Origin: Lunularia cruciata
Lineage: Eukaryota; Streptophyta; Marchantiopsida; Lunulariales; Lunulariaceae
Reading direction: 5' to 3'
NCBI GenBank assembly: GCA_948567375.1
Contig: OX419759.1
Span: 25,893,493-25,957,492, forward strand
Length of the DNA: 64,000 nt
Both the position numbers and the translations under genes were made by a program. The notes beneath the pieces were generated by a model. That model was not told where the DNA came from. It did no database searches and saw nothing but the letters and a program-made list of their open reading frames with translations. Positions within the stretch are counted from its first letter, which is position 1; each line of letters starts with the position of its first letter. This document shows, piece after piece, positions 43,748 to 56,068 of this stretch.

Positions 43748-46700
43748 CTATGGCTACATTAGAAGCATCAATGTAGAGGATGAAAGGCTTACTCCAATCA
43801 GGTTTAGCAAGAATTGGAGCTACAACAAGGGATTGCTTGAGCTCCTCAAAAGCTTTGAGAGCCTCCTTGTCCTCCAAAATCACCATGTAATCTACACCCT
43901 TCTTCATGTAGATGGTCAATGCATATGCTTTGTTGGAAAATGTGAAGATGAACCTCCTATAGTATCCAACCATCTCCAAGAATTGGCGTAACTTTGTCAA
44001 GCTTGAAGGGAATGGAAGGTCTGAGATTTTCCTCACCTTCTTAGGATCAACTGCTATTCCATCCTTGGAGATGATGTGCCCCAAAAGTAGACCTTCTTCA
44101 CATCCAAAAATGCACTTCTCTGGGTTGTGTGATGCATTTGCCTCCTCCAAGCGTTGCAAGACTTTGATTAGGTGCTCAAAGTGCTCCTCCTTGCTCCCAT
44201 AGACACAAAAGTCATCAATGAAGTCTCTCACAAATTTCCCAATGAAAGGTTCAAATACCTTGTTCATGAACCATTGGAATGTGGCTGGAGCATTGCAAAG
44301 CCCAAAAGGCATGACCTTGAAAGCGTAAGTTCCCCAAGGTGTGGTGAATGTGGTGAGTTGTTGATGCTCTGGTGCAATCTTGATTTGGTTGTATCCACTA
44401 TAACCATCTCCAAAATTGTACCTCTCATGACCTGCAACCTCCTCCAAGATCTCATCAATGAACGGAAATGGGTAGTAGTCCTTCTTGGTAACAACATTGA
44501 GCTTCTTGTAATCCACACATACCCGAAGCTTGCCATTCTTTTTCTTCACAATGACAATTGGAGACACCCATTCTGAATTCTTCACCTCAAAGATAAATCC
44601 AGCCTCCTTGAGCTTATCAATCTCCTCCATCACAACCAAAGATATTGGTGGGCTAATGCGACGTTGCTTTTGGCGGATTGGTCTTGCATGTGACTCCACC
44701 TCTATCTTGTGCTCCTCCAAGGTGACTTCCTTCAAATCCTTGTAACTAAAAGCAAACACATGGATGAACTTGTGGAAAATCTCCTCAAATCTCACCTTCT
44801 CCTCCTTGGTAACATTTGGGCCATAGTTGAGGGTAGCTAACCTTCTCTCTACCTCCTCAAGTGTCAATGGTGATTTGTCTAGGTCCTTCAAAACCTCTAG
44901 CTTAGGTGCAAAATCCATAGCACACAAGGGATATACATCTGAATCAGATTCAGATTCATCCTCTTCCGTGGAAGTCTCCTCCTCCATGCTTGTGTCCACA
45001 CCTGAAGCTCCTTCTTCAAAATCTGATTCCCAATAATCAGAAGATGGTGTATCTGAATGTGAAGTGTTGGTAGTGTTAGTCATAAGAATAGTGACTCTAT
45101 GGTTTGATGACCCAATCCTCAAGTACCCTTTGTGCCATCGATCAGTTGTGCGTGCTGCTCTCAACCATGGCCTCCCAAGAAGTAAGTCATAGCTTGAATC
45201 CTTCAAGACTTGGAAAGTCATGAGATTTTGAACTCCCATAACTGAAACTACCACCTTATCCATCACTCCTATTGGTCAAACTTGTTGCTTGTTTGCCATG
45301 CTCACCACAAATGTTGAAGGTCTTGAGGGTATCATACCCAACTTCTTCATCAACCTTTCTGACATGGCATTCATTGCTGATCCTCCATCAACCAATGCAT
45401 CCTTGATGTTGTGACCATTCACTCTCACATCAATCTTGGAGGTATATTTACAAGCCTCCCATGGTGCTGGCTTGGCATCCACCACTCCCATTGATATTGG
45501 AACTTTTGCCTTCTTCTTCTTCTTGCTCCTTGTAGAACTCAAACCACCTCTAAGCTCCTTTCTCAAGGTAGGGTTCAAAGCAATCAATTGGCCTCCTATG
45601 ATGTTAGCCTTGTGACTACCAACATCCTCCAACACATTGTAGTTCCATTGTTGCTTTGAAATCAAGAAATCCCCCATCCCCAACTTCTTCCTTGGAGTCT
45701 TTGTTGTTGATGGTGTTGAGGTGCGAGTGCTCCTAGTAGACATAGGAGTATCCTTGCTTGAAGTAAATCCTTGAGAAGAGTGAACATCCTCTACAAAACG
45801 AGCTCTCTTCTTCTCTTGTGCCAAAAGCTCCAAATTAAGACCCTTGGAGTTTGAGCACTCTCACTTCTCATACTTGCTCTCAACCACATCTATGGATGCT
45901 ATCCTCTTACCTTTTTTGGGATTAGGAGCCACGTGGGTTTCACTACCTCCCTCTTTCTCTCTATTGGCTCCCTCATAACCCCTTCCTCCATGGTAAGTGG
46001 AATTTTGGCAATTCCTTTGGATATGGTCTCTTCCTCCACAACCAAAACAATTTCTATCATTGAAATTGTTGGCTGGTTGGCCTCCTCTATATGGATAGTT
46101 TCCATAACTCCTAGGCCCTCTCCCTACATTCTGATCCACCTCTCTCTTCTCCCATAGTTGCACCACATTGATCTTGAGATCCGCAAGTTGTTCTGTGATG
46201 GTTTGGAGTGGATCTTTTGGTGGAGGTGCAAGAACTGGAGCAACTACTACTTGTGGTGCAACCCTTGTCACCAAAGTATCAGAAGTTCCACCATACTTGT
46301 AGCCTTGAGGAGGATGCACAACCTCCTTCACCACCAAATCACTCTCATCCCCTTCCAAACTCTCCTCCATACGAATTGCGATCTTGATAGCTTCAACCTT
46401 GGAAGAAGGTTTCTCATATCTCACCTTGCTTCTTATTTGTGGTCTCAACCCTCCCACAAAATTCTTGGTAAGCATGGCCCCTATGCCAATCATTGTAGTT
46501 TCCACATCATCCCCACCCTTCCTCAACACTATGCAAAATCTGGACTCTAACTTTTCCACTCTTTCCACATAGACTCTCACTTTCTCTCCATCTCCTTGCT
46601 TGAGAAATGTAACCTCACTCATCAATCTCTCATAGCTCTCATCAGGAAGAAAGTTCTCAATGAGTGTTGAAGTCAAAGTCTCCCAAGACTCTTCTTCCGC

Positions 46701-46892
46701 ATCTCTCCTCTCTTTCTTTTGGTATTCTGACTCATACCATGTAAGTGTTGCATCCTCAAAGAAATCTGGTAGTAATGAGGCCCACTCATTCTTCCTCCGC
46801 TCATTGTTTCCTATGCAAGCTCTTTTGAAGTCTCTCACAAAGGCCTCCACATCTTCTCCATCCTTGCCAAAGAAAACCGGAATTTTCCCCAT
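43748..46892 (-). pseudogene. ZK-2 gag-pol, first part (gag to RNase H)
   Basis: In one frame from the ATG at 46892, with TGA at 45861 (GGA to TGA) and TGA at 45276 (CGA to TGA). Gag capsid-like region, knuckle C-F-G-C-G-G-R-D-H-I-Q-R-N-C (G to D inside), protease with LVDGGSAMN, RT with FIDDFCVYG, and RNase H up to the insertion, where D-A-S is read as I-D-A-S. Otherwise well preserved, and about 95% similar to ZK-1 by eye. It continues at 41858. Confidence 0.88.
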
Positions 46893-47130
46893 CTTAACCC
46901 CTCACTATCTTTCTTTTCTCTCAAAATTATTTTTTTTCTCTTTTCTTTTCTCTCACTCTATTACTAATAGAGTATAAACATGACTAACACCATCTGAGAA
47001 TAATCCACTCTAGGGAACACAAAAGGTTTAGGTTGCTCCAAGATTTCTATAGCAACATCAAATCCTAGAGTGCATATTAATCTAACTCTCATTGATAGTT
47101 TATCCATAAGTTAAAAGATTATCTCCATCA

Positions 47131-47595
47131 CTAATCTTGAGAACTAGCTGATGAAGGTGGTAGTATTTCTGTAGCTGTACTAAGACTCTCTCCAAAATCC
47201 TTCACCAAAGTCTCCAAAAGTGTTTTTACTCTTCTACACTCATGTCCTTTTGGAAGTCCTTCAACTCCACAAACCTCACACAACTCCTTGGTCTTAGATC
47301 TTCTTCCTCCCAATCTTGGTGAAGAAGGTCCAACATGTAAACCCAAGTCCAGTAAGCCTCTCCTTTCTCTCAATCTCTTGCTCTCAAAGGTCAATGGACA
47401 TGAAATTGCCTTATGTCCCTTCTCTCCACACAAAAAGCACTTAGACTCACTCTTTCCTCCAAGTGGTGTAGGTTTTTGGATCCTCTCAACACTCTCTTCA
47501 AATTCTATTGTAAACTCTCTTTTCCTCAAATCCACCCCTACAATCACCTCAAACCCTTGGGGAACCTTGCATAATCTCAATTGATGACCCTCCAT
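47131..47595 (-). CDS. Extra zinc-knuckle ORF upstream of gag (ZK-2)
   Basis: 154 codons, from the ATG at 47595 (M-E-G-H-Q-L-R-L). Both Cys/His clusters are intact: CFLCGEKGHKAISC and C-E-V-C-G-V-E-G-L-P-K-G-H-E-C. Compared with ZK-1 it lacks three residues after the first Gln and has about a dozen substitutions, none touching the Cys or His. It is open even though gag-pol of the same element is broken. Confidence 0.65.
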   Translation of the reverse strand: MEGHQLRLCKVPQGFEVIVGVDLRKREFTIEFEESVERIQKPTPLGGKSESKCFLCGEKGHKAISCPLTFESKRLRERRGLLDLGLHVGPSSPRLGGRRSKTKELCEVCGVEGLPKGHECRRVKTLLETLVKDFGESLSTATEILPPSSASSQD

Positions 47596-48242
47596 GTTCC
47601 CAAGATGAATCTAAACACTCAAACATGCTTTTTGTTGATCTCCAACTCCTCATGCATGAGATCTCCACTCTGCAGAATTGACCCTTCCTCACAATGTCAC
47701 TCAAATCTCCCAACCAGTATGTCACAGTCCTCTGCCATTTGGCACACTTGATCACAACTCTAGGGCGTCCCTCCCTGCAAAATTTCAGATCTTTTTATAG
47801 AGCCATTTGGCCTAGACACTTTTCTATTCAGCACCCATATTTCAGATTTGGTCTGAAAACCACCCCCTTTACTTCAAAAACTCATTACTCCCTGCACAAG
47901 AACGATTTCTCTCTAATTTTTTTGGCAGCAGGTAGGATACAATGCACTGAATTTTCTTCGAAATTTTCAGGACAATTCACTAAAAATTGAAGAAATGGCA
48001 AACTCTGTACAATTTTCCAGAGAGCATGCAGTTGTAGGAGCACTTTACCCTATCAACTTTCAAAAATTCTAGCCTAGTGCGCATAGAAGCTCTCACAATA
48101 ATTTCAAGTGTGATTACTGAAAGATAACCCAAGCTATCATGTGTAGAAATCTCAAGTCCAGATCTCAAACTTGAGATTTTGCCCAAAATCACCTTAATCC
48201 CCAAAATCTGCAATCCACCTCACACAATCTCTCCAATTCCTC
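47596..48242 (-). other. ZK-2 leader without a clear gene
   Basis: Counterpart of 17419-18067 in ZK-1. No long frame. Same length to within a few bases. Confidence 0.4.
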
Positions 48243-48476
48243 TCATGTGTACAAGATGTACAAAATCACCTGAAAGACATCATAATGAACTATAGGGTAT
48301 ACAAATGGATCTTGGTTCTCTAACATAAGTTCAGCCTTCTCCTCTCCTAATGTTCTCTCCAAGTGAGCTCTCATAGCCTCCTTCTGCCTAATGTAGAATT
48401 GAACGCAGAACATTATCTTGCCTTCTAGAGAGGTCCCGGCAACGGAACCAAAAATGTGAGCCGGCTTGTCTCTCAC
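48243..48476 (-). CDS. Small leader ORF of ZK-2
   Basis: 77 codons, overlapping the LTR end and the primer site, as in ZK-1. The shorter version from the internal ATG (M-F-C-V-Q-F-Y-I-R) is 56 residues. Kept open in both full ZK copies; function unknown. Confidence 0.4.
   Translation of the reverse strand: MRDKPAHIFGSVAGTSLEGKIMFCVQFYIRQKEAMRAHLERTLGEEKAELMLENQDPFVYPIVHYDVFQVILYILYT
48433..48450 (-). other. Primer binding site of ZK-2 (tRNA-Glu)
   Basis: Reverse strand TGGTTCCGTTGCCGGGAC, identical to the ZK-1 site, 4 nt inside the LTR. Confidence 0.85.
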
Positions 48477-49147
48477 TCAGGATGAACCTCTGATGGCTAT
48501 TATAGTAGCGCACCATGGACTAAGAAGGCAAGGAACTCCAACTCCATCATACTCCTCCAAGGTTAACACTCCAAGACTCAAGACATTGATCACTAGAGAA
48601 CTCAATGAGAGAGAGATAGTTGCAAATAAAAGGATGATGAGTACCTCCTCACCCCTTGTTTATATACTTGTGAAATAGTAACGTACCAAAGTTACTAATT
48701 ACCGTAGTAACTCAAGTTACTAGACTAAAAGTCAAGTAAAGTCAAAAAAGTAGAAAGGAATATCCATTCACATGGGCATATTCCCCTAAGCATGCGGTCT
48801 TATCTTGACCCAACCACTAAGTCAAGGATTCCTTCACATGGGCTATCCTTGGACTAAAGAAGAATCCAAAACAAAAAGGCTTGCGGGCCCAAGAGTTCTC
48901 AACTCTTTCCTCAAAGCCAAACACCTAGGAATAATACCAAGTCAACACACTAAAATCCAAAATAGTTGTGCTCATCTTTTCTACTTCCTCTAAAGTAAGG
49001 TCCCCTCTATCTTAGCTATGACTAACTTTAGCTAACCATGACTAATATAGAACTATCCTTTATCTCTATATAAATAATATCTCTTAAGTACTTGTAATAC
49101 CAAGCTAAATATCACAATACCATACACATGCACAAATGAGTGTTACA
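48455..49147 (-). repeat. 5' LTR of ZK-2
   Basis: 693 bp, TGTGAGCCGG to AGTGTTACA. It includes the 11-bp block absent from ZK-1. Confidence 0.92.
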
Positions 49148-49151
49148 TGCC

Positions 49152-50330
49152 AACCCAAGGAACCTTGGGTCAAGACCACTAGTACCCCCATCACCATCAT
49201 GAAGCGTCCTAAAGTCAAATTTGAACATGGAGAGACTTTGAACCCAAAGCTGAAGGTAAAGACGGTGAAATTAGAGGGATACCTCAATACAATATTGTAG
49301 CAGATTTGGCAACCACAATTGCAAATGTCACATTCAAGCAATTGTGGGAAGATAATTAGCTGTACAAGAGGCAGCTAAATTCTACTCTCAAGAAAGTAAG
49401 GATGATGTCTAAGAAAGACCTACCTGCCATTTATCATATTGAACAAGAGGATTTAGGATCTCCCAAAGTTGATGTGGAGATTGTAGGATACATCATCACA
49501 TCGATACCCATTGATTTGGGTTCTAGTGTGAATGTCATGACCAAAGATACTGCAAATTGGTTGGGGTATCATACATTTGAGCCAACATCTTGAGTCTTGA
49601 AATTTGCAAACCAAACTAGGAGACGGCCATTGGGCATGTTGTCAAACATTACCACAATCATTGGAGGAATGCCCTTCAAGTTGAATTACATTGTGTTGTG
49701 ACCAATGACCAAAACTGGTTACCCACTATTGATCAGAAGACCTTGGTTGTACAGTGCACACATTGTGGTGGATTGGCACTAGCAGAAGCTGCGGTTCAAG
49801 GAAATTTTGTCCAAAGATCAGAAGCTGGTGATTGTGAGTTGGACGAATGTTCCCAATCTTGGGGAAACAAGTTCGTCAAAAGACGAGGACAAATCCAAAG
49901 ATGCATCATCTTCATCCTCAGCAGATTCCAAAGACAAAGTCCAAGTCAATTACTTGGAATGTTACGAGGTGCATCATCTTTGTCCTCAGAAGATTCCAAA
50001 GACGAAGTCCAAGTCAATTACTTGGAATGTTACGAGGTGGATTTAGAAGATGAAGACCCATATGACCTTGCCTCAAGTGACATGACTTAGAAGAAGGGGG
50101 CTTGATGGCACCTCAACTCGGGTTAAGCCGAGTGAGTCATGTCAAAGGAGTCATCAACCCCAATGACTGTCAAGATGTTGTCTTGACCAAAGGAAAAAAT
50201 TTAAAATTTTTGAGGACAATCACTTTGGAAGAGTTGGCAAGATACACCACCTTGTTTATACTAGTCCAAGAGGGACTTCCACTTCTATTCGACCTGATAT
50301 TGTTCTTTGAGTTGCCAAATTGTTGGCACT
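49152..50330 (+). pseudogene. GL-2 gag end, protease and linker, broken
   Basis: Resumes GL-2 after ZK-2. It has KKDLPAIYHIEQEDLGS, then the aspartic protease that GL-1 lacks: I-P-I-D-L-G-S-S-V-N-V-M (D-L-G where D-S/T-G or D-G-G is usual), W-L-G-Y, and after a stop G-G-M-P-F-K-L-N-Y and L-L-I-R-R-P-W-L. The acidic Ser-rich linker contains a 68-bp tandem duplication (49903-50038) that shifts the frame. A region I-N-P-N-D-C-Q-D-V follows. Confidence 0.7.
49903..50038. repeat. 68-bp tandem duplication in the GL-2 linker
   Basis: GCATCATCTT at 49903 recurs at 49971. Each unit encodes the S-S-A-D-S-K-D-K-V-Q-V-N-Y-L-E-C-Y-E motif seen once in GL-1. 68 is not a multiple of three, so it breaks the reading frame. 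Confidence 0.85.
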
Positions 50331-52730
50331 AGAGCCGGAATACCAAAATTCCAAGATGTATTCGCTTGGTCTATTGATCAAATGTCACGTATTCCATGAG
50401 AATTTGGAGAACATTGGATTGATTTGGTTGAAAGCGCAATTCCAATTTAGCAGAGACATACCGCCTGAACCCAAAGTACTTGCTCTTGGTGAAAGATGAA
50501 ATTGACAAGTACTTGGGGGCCGGAATAATCTTTCCTATCCTAAGCAGTGAGTGGGTTTCACCTATTGTCATTGTTCCAAAGAAGAAAATGGGGAAGATTT
50601 AAGCGTGCTAAGATTTCCGCAAATTGAATGCAGTCACAAGGAAGGACATCATCCCTTGCCTTTTACCGATACAATTTTTGACCAAGTAGCCGGTCACCCT
50701 TGTTATAGTTTTCTTGAAGGATTTTCAGCGTACAATCAAGTATTCATTCAAGAAGAAGACAAGGATAAAACCACATTCATGACTGATTGGGCCACTTTCA
50801 CTTACAATCAAATGCCCTTTGGGTTGTGTAATGTTCCCGCTACTTTCCAGCGGATGATGAATTTGATCTTCAAGGATTTCCTACACAAATTTGTGGAAGT
50901 CTTCACTGATAATTTTTGTGTGTTTGGGCAAAGAAATGTACATTTGAATTACCTTTGCCAAACTTTTGAAAGGTGTTGTTTTGCCGGTTTGTCATTACAC
51001 CCAGAGAAATGATTCTTCACAATGAAGGAGGGAATTCTTTTGGAGCATCGGGTGTCACACCGAGGTATTGAAGTTGATGTCAAAAAGGTCTCAGCTTTGG
51101 AATCTCCAAAGAACATTTGGGAGCTAAGAGCCTTCTTGGGACATGTTTGATACTACAGGCACTTTGTTGTAAACTATGCAGTGCTTGTTGCACCCCTTAC
51201 AAAGCTTCTGAAGAAATCCAAAGACTACTTGTGGGAAGCAAGTCAAGACGAAGCTTTCCAGGTATTGAAGAAGAAACTGGTTGAAGCACCAGTTATGAGG
51301 GCTCCAAATTGGGACGTCCCTTTTCATGTATATGTGAATACTTCATCCATGGCAATCGGAGTAGTCTTGAGTCAAAACAATGACAAGAAGAAGGATTACC
51401 CAATCTATTACGTTAGCCGACAACTTTCAGTTTCAAAAAAGAACTATTTGATGACTCAAAGAGAAGCACTCGGAATGGTGTATACCTACAAGAAATTTTG
51501 CCACTACCTATTGGGATACAAGTTTGTCTTCTATGTTGATCATTACGCATTGCAACATTTGGCCAAGAAGGCGGATTTGTTTGTGCAAATTGCAAGGTGG
51601 ATCTTGTTGTTACTAGAATTCACATACACTATACAAGTACAAAAGGGAGCTTCACATTCAAATGCGGTCTTCCTGTCTAGGTTAGAAGCTCAAGACCAGG
51701 AATGGGAGATCAACGATCAATTCCCTGATGAAGAGCTATATCAATTGATAGCAATGCAAAGTACAAGGTATGCAGCCAAATATCACTATCTGCATACTCT
51801 CCAGTGTCCTGAAGTGCTGGACCCAAAGCAGAAGGCAGTTTTTTTCAAGAAAATTGGGCCGTATCAGCTAAAACACAACATTTTATTTAAGATGGGCAAA
51901 GACAAAGTACTTTGGTGATGCTTGGAGTCATACAAAGTCAGAGGAGTAATCAAGTCCTTACAATCCAAAGCATCAAGATGACACTATGCCTGAAGAATAA
52001 TGTAAAGAAGATTCTTTCCTTGGGGTACTGGTGGCCTATGATGTATAAAGACATGCATGCCCATATCCAAAGTTGTGGTGCTTGTCAAAGAACGGGGAAG
52101 CCAATGGCTACTTCCCAATGGCCTTTGAGACCAATTTAACCATTGTCCCCATTTGAGAAATGTGGAATTGATTTTGTGGGACCAATACAACCGGTAACCC
52201 AAGTCACAAGAAAACAACACATTTTGGTTCGCACTAACTATGCTACCAAGCTGGTCAAAGTTGAAGCAACTCGCAGAGATGATGCAGAAACGGCGGCAGA
52301 ATTTTTCTTTCGGAATATCATCTCCCAATATGGATGTCCTTTGGAATCGGTCAGAGACAGAGGGACACATTTCTTGAACTTTGTGATAGAGGCATTAACC
52401 AAATACTATCAGATTAAACATTGAACGACGACTCCTTATAATCCAAAAGCAAATGGCTTAACAAAAAAGGCAAATGGGTAACTTTGCAAAATTCTGAATA
52501 AGGTGACTATCAATTATGCTTATGACTAGGATATGATGTTACCAGCGGCACTATGGGCATATCAAACGATAGAAAAGATCACAACCAAGCAAACTCCATA
52601 CTTCTATACATATGGCTTGCACCCCATACTACCAATTGAATTTGAAGTACTGACATATCGATTCTCTATGAGGAATGATTGTCGAAAGAAGAAAGTTAGG
52701 ATCTTCAGATCTATCAACTGATGTGGTTAG
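50331..52730 (+). pseudogene. GL-2 pol: RT, RNase H, integrase, broken
   Basis: RT 50500-51012 with W-V-S-P-I-V-I-V, MPFGLCNVPATFQR and a degenerate active site F-T-D-N-F-C-V-F-G (catalytic I-D-D changed to T-D-N). RNase H 51181-51918 (H-V-Y-V-N-T, so the first catalytic D is N). Integrase 52143-52721 with G-I-D-F-V-G-P, V-R-D-R-G-T-H-F and N-G-L; the residue at the E position lies in N-G-L-T-K-K (E to K). Several stops interrupt it. The loss of catalytic residues and the stops show a long-dead copy. Confidence 0.8.
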
Positions 52731-53077
52731 AAGAGAAAAGAGACGATGCAATGCAAACCACAAAAGAAGTACAAGAATAGAGGAAAGTTGAGCACAATAA
52801 GCACATCAAGCCTGTGACTATTTGCGAAGGAGATTTGGTTTTGTTATACCAAAATTGACAAATATTTTTTCCGAGCAAACTGCATTTGAGATGGATAGGG
52901 CCCTATCAAGTCCTTCATCTTTACAAAAAGGGGTCCATTCAACTTGTAGACTTGGAAGGGCAACCATTTGCCACTCGAGTAAACAAGTGGAGAGTTCGGG
53001 GATATTGGACCATAGACTCGGAGGTCATTAAGACACCAGGTCTATAGAAGGTCTATGTTCTCAAGGATGCTCACATT

Positions 53078-53091
53078 TCAGGGAGAAGGTA
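53078..53091 (+). other. Polypurine tract of GL-2
   Basis: CAGGGAGAAGGTA abuts the 3' LTR start TGTGGTACAC. Confidence 0.65.
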
Positions 53092-53467
53092 TGTGGTACA
53101 CACATTTTTGTTTTTTATTTTTGCAATTTTGAAGAAGAAGTTGTATTGCGCCTGTATGACATCAAGAGGCAAAGAATGGTGTCTTTGGGTTGAAACCCGA
53201 GGAAAAGTGACTTTGTGTTAGAAGACAAAGTACTCAGATTTGTCATGTCAGCCTGTAACCCAAAGTAAGGAGACTTCATCTTGGGAGTGCTCAAATCAAG
53301 GTGAGGACAGTGTAACAACTTTATTTTGGGGTTGGACATTCAAGAAGGTACCGTGCACAAAAATGGCTGGCCTATGAACAGGAGGAAATTGACAATGATA
53401 GGAGCATGAAAAAGGTGTGATTTCTTGGTAGAAATTTGAAGTGAAGAGAGACAAAGGAAGCATGCCA

Positions 53468-53475
53468 CTATAAAA
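53468..53475 (+). promoter_or_regulatory. TATA box of GL-2 3' LTR
   Basis: CTATAAAA, 27 nt before the LTR ORF ATG at 53496, as in GL-1. Confidence 0.6.
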
Positions 53476-53495
53476 TTTGGGTTAGAGACAAAGTG

Positions 53496-56068
53496 ATGAC
53501 AAGTAATTTTCCATCACCGTTAAAAAGTCATCTTGTGGGAGATCATGGGAATGGAAGTGTACTCAAAGATGCGTTGGTGTGTAGAGAGGAAGTCAGGAGA
53601 GTTAGTCTGGGAATCAGAAGGAAGAGTAGCCTCCAACCCAGAGTGGAAGAGAGAAAGATGGGAAGTGGGAAGAAGAACTCTAAATTTGCAATGAGAAATC
53701 ATGCGATTTAGAGGTTAGATGTGATCGTGAGAATCAAGGTCTTGAGCAGGCTTTGAATCACATTCTTGTCATGGAATTGGGACATTAGCTTTCTAGGTTT
53801 CATGACTGAGATTATTGAGAGTAAGTGTCTTGATGGCCCCAAGGAAGAAGGGAAGAGATGAAATCCGGCTCAATGGACAGAGTCGGATTGGAGGTTAGTA
53901 CTCAGAAGAGAGGTGGGTGATGAGCAAGGATCCACATTTTTGGGTGAGGGAGAAGTAGCTGAAGAAACCCAAGAGGTGAGAGATGCCTTCTCTTCAAAAT
54001 GCACAAAGAATGGCTACAAGGTCAAGAGCTATAAGGACCCAATGAAGAGAGGCATCATAGCAGCAATGATGGCTATCTTGAAGTCGGAGCAAACCACTTA
54101 TGTGATGAAACATCAAGCGGTATCCTTCCACAAGATGTTTGCAGGAGAGCCAATCAATTGGGCAAAGTGTTTTTATCAGCACACAAAGCAGATGGTGTGG
54201 AACTTGCGAGACATGACTTGTCTTGCACTACATTGTGCCATTGGCAGCCCACTTCTATTTGGGACTGAACTTACTGAATGTGGTAGAGAGACACAAGATG
54301 GTGTCGCACTTCCACCCTAATTTGAGAAGAGATGTTGATGCGGAGGAGCAGAAGTACATCTTGTAGATAAGGAGCAATGACAGGTACTACGCATAGACGG
54401 GGCAGAGCGTGCAGTCGAAGGTGAACACTCCAAAGTCAAAGAAGAGGAGTCAACAAGGCAAAGAAGAAGAAGCGGTGACAAGAACTCAAAAGACGAGGAA
54501 AGGAAACCCCAGGAGAGGCTTGGTGGTAATCGTGTTGTTGGATGAGGAGTTAGAAGGAGAGGCCAAGCGCAAGGAAGAAGATTTGGGCAAGGAGGAAGAA
54601 CCCAAATTCATGTTGTAGAGTGGGGAAACAAGCAGTGAGAGTGAAGATGGAGTGGAGATGCAATCGGTACCCAAGGAGGACAAAGGAAAGATGGAAATGG
54701 AAGAAGAATGTAATCTACATGTAGAAGAAGTTCCAGAGCAAGAGGAGAAGAGGGTGACCATTCAACAAGGAGTTTGCTCTAAAAGGAAGATGAAGTATGA
54801 AGCGGGACCAAGTAAGGTAAGAGAAGTGGAGAGTGGAAGTTTGGGAAGCAAAGAATCCATTCCTACAAGGCGATTGCAACTTAGAAGGCGAGTGTCAAGT
54901 GAGGAAGAGGTGAAGGAGGAGACAAGTCTGTGAGTCAAAATAAATGTGAGTGAAGGAGTAGAGTATCTATGGGAGGTTGTGTGCCCGTTGTTGGTGAAGT
55001 TAGAGCACAAGGAGAAGGAGATGCAGTCAAAGTGTCCGAAGGTGAAGACTATGTTGCAAGTGTTAGCTTGATTAGAAGAAGAGAACTTGGAATTAAAGAA
55101 GAGTATAATCCGAGGTGAGGAGGAAAGGGAAGCACTACAAGTAGATGCAATAGTACATGATCAGATAATCGAGAACTTGAAGAGGGAAGTGGAGAGTAGA
55201 GAGAGAATTATAAAGCAAAATGTCATAGCCAAGGAAAGACAAATAGCTGAGTACAAAATCTTGAAGCAACATTTTGCAGATTCGAGATTAGAAATTATCC
55301 ATGTTATGGCAAGAGTAGCAGAGAAAGAGAAAGAGCTGAATGGAGAGTGCAGAAGAGAAGAAGCAGCTCTGGCAAAGAGAGTTGACAATAAGATATGGAG
55401 AGGAAGAAAGACTGGGAGAGTTACTTCGCAATCTGGAGGAGAAGATTGTGCAAAAGGAGAAGGAGAAGGAGACTATGAAAGCCGAGTTCAAGGCGGAATT
55501 GGCAATGTACAGAGAAGATTGGCTTGCAGATCAAAAATGGGAGAGAAGAATGAGATTGGAGCCATTGAAGGAGATAGTTACAAAGATGAATGCGATGCTA
55601 AGTACAAAAGCTAGTGTGTGAATTGAAGAAATGAGACTGCACGAGTTGAAGTTGTTGGTGCAGGAGACAAGGAGGAGAAATGAGAAGGATAAAGATTTGA
55701 ATGCTTTACTTATCAGTCTCAGAGCTTGTGTAGATAGAAAGATATTGGAAGTAGAAGACAATATCACAATTAGATTAGACTAAATGAAATTAGAGATAGA
55801 TAAACTTTGGAAGGATGTAAGAGTAAAACCCAAAGTAGATAACATAGGAGTGCAGATGTCTTCAGAGTTACCATTGGAGATATTAGTGAAGAGTGGGTCG
55901 GGAGATAGAGAGTTAGAAGGATTACCTGCTAGTGGAATTGTAGATTAGGAAGGAGTGATGTTAGAATTGGTAGAGGATTTAGTAGTTGTGAAACCCGAGG
56001 ACAAAGTAGTGAGTGGAGTTACTTTGAGATTGGAAGCCAAGGAAGAAGTAGACATTGGATCGGAGTAG
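53496..56068 (+). pseudogene. GL LTR-encoded ORF (GL-2 3' LTR)
   Basis: Starts M-T-S-N-F-P-S-P-L-K. A different subtype from GL-1, yet it keeps VRDAFSSKCTKNGYKVKSYK, TTYVMKHQAVSFHKMFAGEP and W-N-L-R-D. The acidic linker, S-I-P-T-R-R-L-Q-L-R-R-R-V-S and coiled coil (L-E-E-E-N-L-E-L-K-K-S, EILKQ-like, KAEFKAELAMYREDWLADQK) follow, ending in V-D-I-G-S-E and TAG at 56066. Here the linker-to-coil join reads in one frame, which suggests the breaks at that point in GL-1 are mutations. Several stops and shifts (53711, near 54225, 54619, 54932, near 55345) make it a pseudogene. Confidence 0.75.

Larger units (their letters stand above)
39445..49147 (-). mobile_element. ZK-2, older full-length ZK element interrupted by a short GL-type solo LTR
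   Basis: Minus strand: 5' LTR 49147-48455, primer site 48450-48433, leader ORF 48476-48243, two-knuckle ORF 47595-47131, gag-pol 46892-40182 interrupted by 41864-43742, 3' LTR 40136-39445. Without the insertion it is about 7.8 kb, the same as ZK-1. The LTRs differ by about 16 sites in 692 (about 2.3%), so it is older than ZK-1. Several nonsense codons are present in gag-pol. Confidence 0.9.
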
